A program made the translations under genes and the position numbers. A stretch of 64,000 nucleotides of DNA from Colletotrichum lupini. Its lineage: Eukaryota > Ascomycota > Sordariomycetes > Glomerellales > Glomerellaceae. The DNA lies in contig NC_064680.1 in the NCBI RefSeq assembly GCF_023278565.1, positions 2,542,001 through 2,606,000 on the forward strand. The letters are read 5' to 3'. The notes beneath the pieces are model-generated. The model saw only the letters and a list, made by a program, of their open reading frames with translations, ran no database searches and had not been told where the DNA came from. Of the stretch, positions 9,698-21,389 are shown piece by piece (within the stretch, counting starts at the first letter, position 1; each line of letters begins with the position of its first letter).

Positions 9698-12677
9698 TTA
9701 ATTTTGGTTGTTGGGAAACCGATTGTCTAGGAGATTGTCATATTGCCACAGCTCTGGCTGATAATCCATCGGTAGTCTCCAGTCGGCCATATCCATAAAT
9801 CCAGGGAAGAGCTGACCGTCATTGGGCGACGCTAATCCTGTTGACAAGTCCATGAATGGTGACGTTTGTTGTTGCTGCTGCTGGTCCGCCATGGAAAGAC
9901 TTGTCATGGAACCGAGGACATCGGGGGTGCTTCCGTTTATACTACCGCTACGGGCCGTTCCTGGTCCGGACATCTGGGGAGAGAAGACTCCCTGCATCGC
10001 ACCCGCGGAGCCGGGCATCATCGGCATACTCGGGGCCGGGAGTGGGACTTGCTGAACGGGAAGCATGTGTGGAGGCAAGGTCGGGGTGTTTGCCAGGACC
10101 GTAGCCGCAACATCGGCGATGACCTTGATGATTTGATACGAGATGACACTCTGGTGATACGGGTCGTACTTTTCAAAGAAGGAAATGACAGTGCGAATTA
10201 GGTCGAGATCACGGCGAGCTCGGGGGTTGTTTTTGTTCTGGAGAATATTGACGAACAAAATGTCAACGCTCCAAGCGATTTGATAGAGCAGGTAGCTAGA
10301 AAGCGAGTGTGAGCTGCGTCATTCCTTACATGGTTGAGATGAGGACACTTACGGCGTGTATGGGTGCTCGATCTGATGGTAGTTCAGCAGAGATATGGCA
10401 GCACGCGATGCGCTCACGCAAAGCGCCAGACTGGGGCCTATATCACCGGCTTCTACTCCCTCTTGATCCTCCAGCGTGGGTAGCCGGAAGGCCGCAGAAT
10501 GGATCGCGACAACGAGTTGGAAGTAGGTGAAGTGCAACGTCGTCAGACACACCAGCCTAGAGTAGTCGCCGTCAAGCAGGGCATCGACGTTGTCGGCGCG
10601 GATCATCGGAGGGATACTCTGACGCCATTCTGTCAGCTCGTTATCGAGACGGCGGATCTCGGCCTCAAGCTCGGCCGCAGGAAGGCCGCTGCGAGAATAC
10701 AACGTCGTGGAAATGCGCCCCTGGATCTGGGCAAGGCGGACCTGCTCGAGGAAGAAGTTGAGCGTCACGTCGTTGGGGTAGTAGTACATGCTGTACCCAT
10801 CGGAGGGGTGCTCTTCGGGGAGGTCCAGGAGGAAGTCATCGCTAATGAGGGCAGGCTTTCCGATCCGCAGCATAAGATCGTGGTCGATCACGTATGCGTG
10901 CCAGAAGAGACGACGGCGGTGGAGGTGTTCTGTAGGGATCAGCTGTTGAGGGCGCGCAAAATTCACGTCCGGCTCTGGCCGATGATAACCTGCCATCAAG
11001 AGAAGTTGGACCGTGAGACCCATGATGGTGAGCGCAATATGGTTCTCGGATGTGAAGCTGAAGTAAAGAACCTGCGTAAGGGGTCAGTTCTTGTAACCTT
11101 GGGGGGTACGAGCAGTGTAGGAGAACCAACTGTTGACAGTAATGCCCCAATCGCCAGAGGCGATGGTGTGCGCAAGATGATATTGGGTACCATTCCCAGC
11201 GCATTGTGGATGTATTTTTGATACTCTTCCCTATTCCGCATGCCATTCCTCTTGCGTAAGGTATGGGCAATAATAACGTTGACCGCCATGCGCCAACCTG
11301 GATCCGCCAGCGGCTGGCCCTGGAAGTAAGACTTGAGAGCTGCTCGTACCTCGTGCTCCTGGAACAGTCGTATGCCAGTGTTCATGGTCACGAAAAAATC
11401 TAGGTTGGATTGAATCAGTGACTGCACCGTTGTGATAGTGAGACCCACTTGAACCTGGGTAGACGGTCGAAATCGCTCGAACCACCTGGCTAAACTTACC
11501 GTTGACACATTCCATAATGACATGGTTTGGAGGTAGAGGATGGTTCGTGTCGGCAGGTTCAAGATACGGCTGAACATTGCCATACACGACCTTTGGTTGC
11601 ATAGCTTTCAAGGCATTGCTGAACCTCGAATCGCCAATGAGAAGCTCGATTTGACCCAGACCTTGCGGCGAGAGTAGGGAGCAAGCACCTGGCATATGAA
11701 CACTGTCAACAACCACGATCTGGGAGGACCAATGGCATGAGCAAGAAGAATCCATCATTACGTACCTGCTGCGATTATCGTACTTTCGTCGGGAGCCCCA
11801 ATGTAATACGGTCTTGCTCCGGTCGAGGCCGACGAAGTTGCTGATGGCGGCGATGGATAGTTGTCAGGGTTTCCGGAAGATGGGCTTGCACTACTAGCCT
11901 TACGCCTGGACAGGGGCGATGGGTTGTTTGACGACGTCGTCGCCAGGGGTGAGGCATTTGAGGCACTTGCCTTTGCCGCCTCACTGGCGGTCGGAACATA
12001 TTGCTGTGGAGGTGTTGGTCCCTGGTCTGGCTTCTGGAGCTCCTCCACCAGCCTCTCCATCTGAGCCAGTCTCGAAACTACATCTTCATAGAGTCTGTTG
12101 AAGGCAACACCATAGTGATAGTGTCAGCCATCCACGAGCCAGCAGAATAGATCGGAGATAAGGGTCACATCGGCCCTCGACAGCAACTAGTGAGTTGAGG
12201 GCCAGGATGAGGCAGCGAGTGATTCGCTGGGAAGGAGATGAGGAGGTTCACTCACGGTCTTTGGCGACGTCCCGACGACCGTCGTCCTTCGGGCCAGGCA
12301 CATTCCAAGCCATACCTAACGCAGTTTGAACAAATTGGCGTCTTGTGGTCACATCTAATCTGCAGTTGCAACGACGAGCCGTCCCGACGGTTAGCCCAAG
12401 ATGAACCCCACGCACTTAGTTGCTCGGTCTCGCTCTCTCTCTCTCATGAATGCTGGGGTTGAATTATTCGCGCCGATAGGCGTGAAGATCAACGGCATCC
12501 AGCATCCTTCCAAAGAGCGAGGGCGAACCAGCCCACCGGGACAGGAAATTGGACCCTTACCTTGCGGCGCCGGCATGGAGTGCAAGCCAACGGACGCGGT
12601 CTCGGAAGTGCGTCGGACCCGCGGTTGGCCGCTTGTCCGTCTGGCGGTGACTGATGGTCTTCGGGGCTCTGCTCCAT
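9698..12677 (-). CDS. Zn2Cys6 transcription factor with fungal-specific TF domain
   Basis: Seven exons on the minus strand join in frame to 774 residues: 12677-12561, 12359-12256, 12094-11766, 11688-11500, 11399-11131, 11071-10353 and 10295-9698. The first intron splits the binuclear zinc cluster; joined, it has Cys at 32, 35, 42, 49, 52 and 59 (spacing CX2CX6CX6CX2CX6C). A coiled-coil-like stretch follows (VVSRLAQMERLVEELQ), then a Ser/Pro-rich linker and a fungal_trans middle homology domain (marks include HRRRLFWHAYVIDHDL). The C-terminus is Gln/Met/Pro-rich, a plausible activation region. It is nuclear by family. The fourth exon start (11688) is the acceptor that keeps the frame; the intron 5 donor (GTTGGT) is weak. 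No target is evident from the neighbours. Confidence 0.88.
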
Positions 12678-15600
12678 AACTTTGATGCTTGGCGTCGAAA
12701 GGAGACGGACTGATACAAGTGCGGTAGGGTAGAGAAGAAAAATAGAATAATAGAGCTCCGTGTCCCGTATGGAGGGACAACCTTCTTTCAGTCTTCCTTG
12801 GATCAAACGTGGGAACCAAGAACGATGAACCGGATTGTTGGGACCAATTGACTCGTAGGAGGATGGGAGAAAATGCCAGCAGAGCGGTTTTTTCTTCTCT
12901 CCTGCGAGGGTCTCCGAGCGAGAATGGTGGTGCTCCGGTGCGTGTTTGGGCTTGAGCTCTCCTCTCAGGGGAGGGGGGAACAGGGAATGGTTAGGTAGGT
13001 TTGGGGGCTGGAATGGGTTGTGTCCGCGAACGTGGTGGGTTGAGGCTGCGGTTTGTGTGTGTGTGAGAAAGACGCATGTGCAAATGTGTCATGGATGTGC
13101 GGCGTGCCGCAGAGGCCCCCTCCCAAAGAGTCTTTCCTTCCAACTTGCCTGGCGTCTCTTTCTCTTTGTCGGCCCTGTGTGCCTGGCTTTTTCTTGCAGC
13201 TGTTTCCTACACCCTAACGTTACGCCCTCTTCTCTTCTCTTTCCCGCACCTGGGCAAGTAGCCCGCCCTCGGTACACGGGTGGTTCCTGCGCCTCTGGTC
13301 TTGATCCTCTTTTCTTTTGTCTGTTGGATCCTCTCACTCGCTTTTCTTTCCCCTCTATGCCGTCGTGTAAGTCTCGGAGCAGGTGTCGCAATGATGCAAA
13401 ATACGAGTATTGAGAGTGGGTAGTGTATGAGTGCGATGAGTGTCTGGTACCAGGCGGCTGGCGCGGAAATAATCGTAGTCCGTCGGAGTGCGCGGATTTC
13501 AAGGGGTGTCTCCGTGGTTATGTTATAATGAGTGATTGTCCGCCTGTGGCCGCGACGCATCCTGGTGCTTGTCTGGTGTTTTAGGGGCGAAGCTTAATCG
13601 CCCAACTCTAATCTCTGGCCCTTCTTCATTTTTGGGTCGTCCTTCCGCGGGTGGGGGATGTATTGGGATGCGTCACCGAAGATCGGACCGCGATTTTCAA
13701 CGAAATGATGCTTTCACCGGGGCTGGGCAGCAGTAATTATAATACGAAGCTGTGACTTTTAAAGGTATCTCTCTACAAAACTGCAACAGCCAATATATAA
13801 CCCTCTCTAGCCCTGCATCCATAGTCACGGTCCTGCGTCTGATCTTTCATCATCCCAGACTCTCCCAAATGACAATGGGCAAACCTTCACGTTGGAAAAT
13901 TCAAACAGCCGCGACTTTATCAATCTAGCCATCTCCACCATCAATCTCCTCCACGAGTCATGTTGCCTTTCCACTAACCGCCTAGCTTACAAATGGCTGT
14001 CACTTTGCGGACGAATACCGTAATCTCGTCACTGCATTACGCCGCCAGCAGTGAGCACGCCAGCAGCGCTCGAGTCCCAACGGTCACCGGCTTTGGCCGT
14101 GATACTGATCGGCACCGACTATCCCGAGTGAAGCACTACCATGGTGCCTCGATGTAAGATGCCTTTCGCCCGTAGGATTACTCATCTTGCCAGCACATTC
14201 TCAAGTCCAAATACCTTGCTACATAATTACTCCGACGCGCCGTCGTCCATGACTGCTACGTCCGCGCCAGTAGGTGTAATGTCAGTTGGTTATACAGCGG
14301 TGATCCATGCGGCACCGCCCTAGGCATATTACTCTCCGGGACATAGGGTACGGTTCCAGCAAAGACAAACTAATGAAATCTTGAGGCGGAACCCCCGTCA
14401 TCACCAAAATGAATCGGCGATCCAAAATTAAATTGATGAAAGCACAGCCTTTCAGTATGTATTTGGGGTATATGAAGAACCATCAACTGATCCTTATTAC
14501 GGAGAGTTGAACGGCAAACATGAAAAGACATACGCACAGATGTTCTCCAACAACGCCCTGCCGAGGCCCAAGGGCATCAAATCCCAAACGACAGCATAAC
14601 ATATAGTACTCTCCATCATCCGCGCAGAAAACTCCGACGGGAGTCTCAGGCAGCGTAATGAAGAGTCTCTACGAAGTGCGATTCTGCGGGGCGCACCAAT
14701 TGGGGCCAATTGCTTTACAACTTGATCTAAGAGAGTTTCGACTAGCCGTTCTATTACTTATCCCCTTATGCTTGTCTGTGACACTCTGTTCCACTTATCA
14801 GACTCTGAAAAGGCGCGGGCAAGCCGCATCGGAAGAGCCTGCCGATGAGCCCATTCTAAGCCAAGCGGTACAGAGCGGACAGACCTAGCCTTTTACGAAG
14901 AAAATCTCCTCAAATGCATCTCGACTAACATGTCCCTTTCTAGTATCCCGTATCTTTAGATTTAAATTTACGACCCGAGGGTCGAAAGCCGAACAGCACG
15001 TCCCAGCCTCATTTAGCGCGATTGGCGTCCGTTCTGAGGCAATGTAAGACAATAACCGTAAATCGGATCTAAGAAATCTGGAGTATTCTGTGCGTGGGCT
15101 TTGTGAGACTTTTAAGAAGCGCCAAAAATTACCAAATACAGTCCTAGTCCCCATTCTCCATTACCTACCCCACGCATTGTAGTGCTCTTTTCAAGTCTTG
15201 GCTCTGAGCTTCACAGCCTCATCTAAGGGAATTTCCATACTTCGTACTTTCTAAGTATTCCAAATGCAATCATCCAACAAATCAAAGCGTGATACATCCA
15301 ATGGTATTCTCAATATCTCACATGACTTTTGAGAGCGTCGAGTCAACTCTTCGTTCATACCAGAAACCCAACTTGACTTTGAATAAGTGGCCAAGTCCTA
15401 GGACGTTGATGCTACCTCGTTTTATCTAGTCTTCTGGCCTCACCGATAAATTTGACTTCTAGCCTCATCAAGGAAAATGCGGCAAGCTCCGAAGTTGTGC
15501 AGACGGTAGGGCAACAAAGATAAGGCTGCTTTTGGCTCTTGGCACTCGACAAGCCCCAACTATCAAGTCGCCTGGGCAGCAGCCGAGGAACAACTCCTCC

Positions 15601-18103
15601 AACTCCATGGCATCCTCGGAACGCCTTACTTACTCCACGAGCGCATCAGGCCGCTTGGTTTTTCTCCCTCACAGGCTTAATGTTGTAACAGGCGACTCTA
15701 TGGCAAACACCGCGGGATTTGGCTAGCTTGAACCGTCAAACATGAGAGTTCTCGGTTCCGACGGGACCTGTTGCGCGGGTCACAGGGGGCGCTTCGCGGC
15801 GGCCTATGCATCTCTCGGCCGGAGTCATCGGGTAGATCATGAGGAACTCGACAGCATCCAGACCCGAGAATTTTGCCACAATCACGAACGAAAAACCTCT
15901 GCAGTCATCGGCGCATGATCATGAGAAGGTTACCTGTCTCTGATACTTCACGATGACCGCGCCATCCGGCTCTTGAAAACAGCGTGATCCAGACTTCGGC
16001 GTCATTGACAATCATCTAGCGAGGAAGCCCCGGATTACTAGCCCGGGAGTCGGGGGGCGATTCCGACGAGTAAGCTTTCGGCAGCTTCGGCGAAGACGGC
16101 GGGATGCGCCGGAATTGAAGAGAAAGAGGCATTCACAGAAGATGAAGGGATCGAATGCCAATGCAGATTGATGACATTGCCACGATAGCGATACCAAAGG
16201 ATAGATCGGGATTGGAGATGGTTTGGTGGACCTGATTCTGAAAGCTCGCAGCTCCTCCATACATCCATGATCCGCCTGACCCATCATCCAGGCAACAGGA
16301 TGATGATTCGGATTTCCCCCACGGATCCCACAAATTAGACTCTTTGCCATTGATGGCTCGAGTCTAGAATTGCTGTCAAACCCGGCTCCAAAAGGTTCCT
16401 CGAGATTGACATGTACTTATGAAGATGAAGCAAGAAGCTTTATTGCGGTTGGTCATGTAAGTCCGGCCAAAATCCGTCGCCGTCAGCAAGACTTACCTTC
16501 AGGAAGAAAGCATGGAATTCAACCGAACAGGGCCTCGTTGTTTCTGAAAGAGTAAGAGTGGTCAGGTGAGTAGATCATTGAACACAAGACACATCATATG
16601 ACGTGTCTTACCCGACAACTTGTCGCCGGTGGTGGCCGCAAGACGTGTGTGTGCTAGACCCGGTATTCCTAGACGGACAGCTGAGGTAGGCATAAATACA
16701 TAAAAGGAAGCAGAGACTCTCAACGAGGTTCAAGGATAATCTGAGTGTTCTATCATCTTCTCATGTATGATATCGGGTTCGAGTTACTGACGGACTGGTT
16801 TGAGACATCTTCTTTATGAGTACGGAACATGGCTAATTCAAGAAACTTTCATTCCCACCTTATAATGCAACATTTACCACGGACAGTCCCATTTTGCCTC
16901 TATACATGGATAGAGCTGCTTAAGATGGACGCATACAAGCACCTGGTGCTGTTCGTCATACCTCACGATGTAGCGACTCTACTCGCGCCGAAAGGAAAGA
17001 TGCGTCCAACGAAAGTCTGCATGCAATTCATTTCAGATCATGCTTGCTGCTACCACATATTATTGTGAAAAGGTATTGTGAGTAAGGCAGACACTCAAAT
17101 TGACTTGGAATTCCAAAGCTGGGCAAGTATTATTGGACCGTAAGGGACCTCCACTAAGCTAGTCAATACCCGGCGCATTCCTACGATATTGTCTCATTGT
17201 ACTATTGCTCACAGCTGAGGGGTTGCCGAAACACGTTCCCTAAATCACCGTAGGTAACATGGTCATCTCAGTGAAGGCCTATACTATTTTCTCACCGGTA
17301 AATGTCAAAGTCATTGCATAGGCTATCAAACATGGCCTATCAAATTGACCCACTTCTCCATTTCGTCTGACCGGTCATGTGAGACAGAGCCTAGACTGAC
17401 GCCTCGATACCCAATCAAGAACCTGAATAGCTGAAATTCAGGTTGGAAAGACTGAAAATAGTGGCTTACCAACAGTACCAGCATAATGGCAACTTTGGTC
17501 CGCATCATGATGTATTACTTGACAAGTTGTCACCCGAATGTGAGAATAACTGTGTCTCAGCTCTCACAATATGGCAAAGTCTGACCAAGGTATAGTCACT
17601 TAATAGGTGCTAGACCAGTAATACGATCAAACAAGATGCATGCGTGTGGACAATCGTTCCCGTTGTACGCAATAGGCTATTGTCCTGTCATACAACGTTT
17701 CTGTGCCGCTTCAAGATTAAGAAAGGTATTGGTCTTCCCATCCATCAGGGCTTACTGTTGCATGCGTGCGTTTGATTTATACAACCAAACATGGGAAGCG
17801 GGCAAAGACAGACATCGTGAGATGTGGCTTACACCGCTACGATGTTGGCTGGAACGTTGTAGCTCATGCGTTGAAATGCGTAACTAAACCTAGTGAGCGA
17901 GGTCGTGACACAGTGAAACTTCCAACTGAGATCAGGATGACGTTGGAAGGGACAGAGTCTTTGCAGCAAATTCATAGTCAGCACGGTTGGAGTCTATAGG
18001 CTGGTTTTGTTACATAAAGAAGACCGCGACCGCTGTTTGCAAACCTCTTGGAGCAAGCTCAACAGCCACCACAAAGCCCTCATCCCAATCAAAGCCTCTC
18101 AAA
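12678..18103. other. Gene-poor intergenic stretch
   Basis: About 5.4 kb. The side near 12.7-13.5 kb is CT/GT-rich and is the likely promoter and leader of the Zn2Cys6 gene. From 13.6 to 18.1 kb I see only short open frames without motifs and no clear splice-joined frame. Composition is near host average, so it is not a RIP block. A small or poorly conserved gene could have been missed. Confidence 0.4.
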
Positions 18104-18664
18104 ATGCTTCTCGCCAATATTGTAGTTCTCCTGGCCGCAAACCTTGCCACTGGCGCTGCTGTCGCCGTAGGCACCTCGTCAGACGTAATCAACCTCGACG
18201 CTACGGACCTCCAGCGCCACGCCGCTTGTGCCGCAGCCGGCGTTGTCAACGGCCAGTGCGGCCGGTACTACCGCGGCACCGGCTGTAGCGACCAAATCGG
18301 AGCAATCGGGCCCGGCGTAAGTCTCATCTTTTTGAATCCCTCCTCCCTAGCCCTCGTACCACCTTCCAAACTCCCTCGTCACAACTTAACATAACGAAAG
18401 AAGCCCTGAAAGACACGAGACTGACTTGGACCTCGACTACCCCAACAGAGATGCAGCGGACAATGCTACTCCTCCTCCGACGCCATCGCCAGCCTTAGGG
18501 CCGTCGGCGACGGGACCTATGGGACTAATTGTCACCTGTACTATGACAGCAACTGCCAGAACCAGATTGGCGAGACTGGAAACGCTATTGTTGGTGGCGG
18601 GAAGTGTTACACGCCTCCGAGCGGGCAGACTGGGCACAGCTTCTTGTGCTGGTATAGGTGCTAG
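18104..18664 (+). CDS. Small secreted cysteine-rich protein with internal duplication
   Basis: Two exons (18104-18316 and 18449-18664; intron gtaagt...caacag) give 142 residues. The first ~20 residues are hydrophobic (MLLANIVVLLAANLATGAAV), a good signal peptide with cleavage near Ala/Val 20-23. The mature part has ten Cys and two matching blocks: QCGRYYRGTGCSDQIG near residues 51-66 and NCHLYYDSNCQNQIG near 98-112. The shared pattern is C-x2-YY-x3/4-C-x2-QIG, followed by a Gly-rich turn and another Cys. Ten cysteines allow five disulphides. I do not recognise the family. Size, secretion signal and Cys content fit an apoplastic effector or antimicrobial-type protein, but that is inference. 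It lies upstream of a secreted carboxylesterase on the same strand. Confidence 0.82.
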
Positions 18665-19416
18665 ACTGCTAATCGCAGTACGGTCGAACTGGGACCGAGC
18701 CAGAATGATGGCATCAGCAAACTGATTCAAATTACGCCTCGCAGCTGAATTATTGTAGTGGTTCAGTAGGTTACTGATAGGAAGCTTGCGATGAACAATG
18801 GAAATCTCTTGATGGTGAACTTGGACTGAAATGCCAGGAGGTTCAAGCATAGCCTTAACGATCATGCGACATAACCTTGTAGTAAGCTTATGTTGATTAC
18901 CCTAAAAGGAGAAAGCTAAGTACGTGACGAGGACTTTGCAATATTCGATAGATCTGAGTTCCGATAAATTGTGATGAGACCGCGAGATTGTCGACTTCTT
19001 TTGACGACTAAATGGGTCAAGAGACTATCGTTACACCTCATTATTTGCGACTCTGATGATAGTCAACTTCAAACATCGCAGACATCTCCTAGAGAAGAAA
19101 AGTCAGAGAGAAGATCAGACGTGATTATTTGATTCGCCCCTTATTTCACCTCAAGGCTAAGTGCTTATAGCCAAGTCTGAATTCGTCATATCACCCGCTA
19201 ACAGTTGCCCGGTTTTCCTCTCAAAGGATTGCTGACCACATGCGCGTCGCATTACTACCTTCTAGAATGAGATCAAGATCACCAAAGCCGGGCGAGGTGG
19301 GGCAACCAACACCAAGTGTAGATAAGAGCCTAGAAATGATTCATATCTTCTCGAGATCCAAATGCTTCGTTTCAGACGGATTGAAAGCTCTCGGTAGCAA
19401 TATCCCCAATCTCAAG
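18665..19416. other. Intergenic between secreted protein and carboxylesterase
   Basis: About 750 bp holding the promoter of the carboxylesterase. An in-frame ATG at 19240 exists upstream of the chosen start but adds a stretch with no signal-peptide character. No other feature is seen. Confidence 0.45.
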
Positions 19417-21057
19417 ATGAAGCTCGCCATCTTATCCCTCCTCGCCTCGGTCGCGAGCGTCCGCGCAGCAGCCAGCAACACCAACTCTTCACACTCCAAC
19501 AACCCTCTCACCGTGAGAACTTCAACCGGCACATTCACAGGAATAATCGACCCAGACGCCCCAAACACCCTCCAATGGCGCTCCATCCCCTTCGCCGAAC
19601 CCCCCGTCGCATCTCGCCGCTGGCTCCCTCCCGCAAAGCTCCGACCCAACAACACCACCAGGCCTCAATACGCCACAAAATTCCCGCCATCATGCCCTCA
19701 ATTCGTATCTTCCGTAGAATCCATGTGGAATCTGCCCCTCACAAAGGGGAACCTCATCTACAACGGCGCCCAAAACGACACCTCGGGCCTGGAGGGCGAA
19801 GCAACCTCCGAAGACTGCCTCTACCTCGCAATCTGGAAGCCCACAACCCCGCCGCCCACGAAAGCCGGCTTTCCCGTCCTCTTCTTCATGACGGGCGGCG
19901 GCTTCATCATGGGCGGCATCGACCTCCCCTGGCAAATCCCGACATCGTGGGTCGAGCGCTCCCAGTCGGCCATCATCGTGACGATCAACTACCGCGTCAA
20001 CATTTTTGGCTTCCCCAACGCGCGCGGGCTAGCCACGGAGGGCATATCACAGAATCTAGGCATACTGGACCAACGCGCAGCTTTGGAATGGGTACAGGAG
20101 AATATCGCGGCCTTTGGCGGCGACCCGGCCCGCATTATGCAGTGGGGCCGGTCCGCAGGGTCAGTCAGCGCGGATATCCACGCCTACGCGTACTACGACG
20201 ACCCGATCGCCCAGTCATATTACATGGAATCCGGCGTCGTGCAGTCCGGAATCGAAGCGGATCTGACCTTCTCTAATTTTACCTTCGTCGCGCAGAACGT
20301 AGGCTGCGGATCCCCCTGCGGCGCCGACTGCGAAGACGAGGACGGCACGGCGGAGCTGGACTGCATGCGCCGGGTGTCACCCACACAAATCAGCAACTTC
20401 ATCGGCCAATACACCGACCGGGGCGAAGCGCCAGCAATATTCTTCTCCCTGGTCCAGGACGAACGCATCATCTTCCGCGACTACGAAGCCCGCGCAGCAG
20501 AGGGCAAACTAGCCCGCCGTCCGGTCCTCATCTCCCTAACAGCCAACGAATTCTCCTCGCTGGTCCCCTGGCCGAAGGAGAACCTGACAGAAGGGCCCTG
20601 GCAGACGCTGGTCACGGAGGCCGACGTCGTGTGGGTGTGCGCGGCGTACGCCGCCACCGTCGCGCGGAACCAGCTGAGCACCACCGAGGCCCCTGTGTTC
20701 CGGTTCCAATATGCGGCCGAGTTCCCTAATTTGAATGTGTATGATTGGCTGGGCGCGTATCACAATAGCGAGACACCTTTAGTGTTTGGTACGTATGGGC
20801 TGTTGAATCATATTGCGCCGACGACAGAGTTCGAGGTTGAGGTGAGCCACGTGATGCAGGATCGCATCATGGCGTTTGCTGAGGATCCATATCATGGCCC
20901 GCAGAAGAAGTTCGGATGGGAACCACGGGTTGTGAGTGAGGCGACTGGGGGAGACGTCCTTCGGTTCGGAGCGGGTGGGAAAGTGGTGGAGCGGATTGAT
21001 GGCGTTGAGATGGATGGTGTGTGTACAGGGTTAGGCGAGTATAATCCATTCCCGTAG
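19417..21057 (+). CDS. Secreted type-B carboxylesterase/lipase family protein
   Basis: A single-exon protein of 546 residues from the ATG at 19417. That start is chosen because it opens directly into a signal peptide (MKLAILSLLASVASVRA), whereas the ATG at 19240 adds 59 unrelated residues. Family marks are SEDCLYLAIWKP, the oxyanion Gly run TGGGFIMGG, the nucleophile elbow GRSAGS, a candidate acid in LTANEFSS and a candidate His in GAYHNSETPL. Cys pairs around CGSPCGADC suggest disulphides. Several NxT/S sites fit secretion. The elbow has Arg where most relatives have Glu (GESAG). Known members hydrolyse carboxylic esters, including lipids and aromatic esters; the substrate cannot be assigned here. 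Confidence 0.9.
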   Translation: MKLAILSLLASVASVRAAASNTNSSHSNNPLTVRTSTGTFTGIIDPDAPNTLQWRSIPFAEPPVASRRWLPPAKLRPNNTTRPQYATKFPPSCPQFVSSVESMWNLPLTKGNLIYNGAQNDTSGLEGEATSEDCLYLAIWKPTTPPPTKAGFPVLFFMTGGGFIMGGIDLPWQIPTSWVERSQSAIIVTINYRVNIFGFPNARGLATEGISQNLGILDQRAALEWVQENIAAFGGDPARIMQWGRSAGSVSADIHAYAYYDDPIAQSYYMESGVVQSGIEADLTFSNFTFVAQNVGCGSPCGADCEDEDGTAELDCMRRVSPTQISNFIGQYTDRGEAPAIFFSLVQDERIIFRDYEARAAEGKLARRPVLISLTANEFSSLVPWPKENLTEGPWQTLVTEADVVWVCAAYAATVARNQLSTTEAPVFRFQYAAEFPNLNVYDWLGAYHNSETPLVFGTYGLLNHIAPTTEFEVEVSHVMQDRIMAFAEDPYHGPQKKFGWEPRVVSEATGGDVLRFGAGGKVVERIDGVEMDGVCTGLGEYNPFP

Positions 21058-21389
21058 ATGGTTGTGACGATAGAGAACTGGTATGATGCTATCAGCATCA
21101 GTTATTTCGCGTCAAGGATTTATGAATGATTACCATCCTCGGAGATGCGCTGCTCTGACTGATAATCCGCACCATGTGAAGACTTCGGCCTGACAGAAGT
21201 ATTGACAGGGTAAGTAATGAGCCCACGCCTGATGACAGGTGGACCATAGAGTGATTATTGCATTATTCGTGATTTACTTTATTATGACTATGTCTAGCTA
21301 GTAGATAAGACAAGATTTAGGGTATCAAGGATCGTGAAATCAACTTTTGGAGCTCAGGTAAGGCCCGGGGGCCCCATATGGAGTAGACA
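21058..21389. other. Short convergent intergenic region
   Basis: About 330 bp between the 3' ends of the carboxylesterase (+) and the MFS gene (-). It should contain both poly(A) signals. Nothing else is seen. Confidence 0.5.

Noticed and set aside
10499..11221. 240-codon plus-strand open frame
   Set aside because: It lies antisense to two coding exons and an intron of the Zn2Cys6 gene, whose spliced frame, zinc cluster and domain motifs are clear; it has no motif of its own.
12946..13413. 155-codon plus-strand open frame
   Set aside because: Composition is that of a CT/GT-rich promoter region (Cys/Phe/Leu/Arg runs), with an overlapping long frame on the opposite strand and no motif.
19575..20276. 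233-codon plus-strand open frame
   Set aside because: A +1-type shadow of the carboxylesterase; Arg/His/Pro-rich as expected of a shifted frame.
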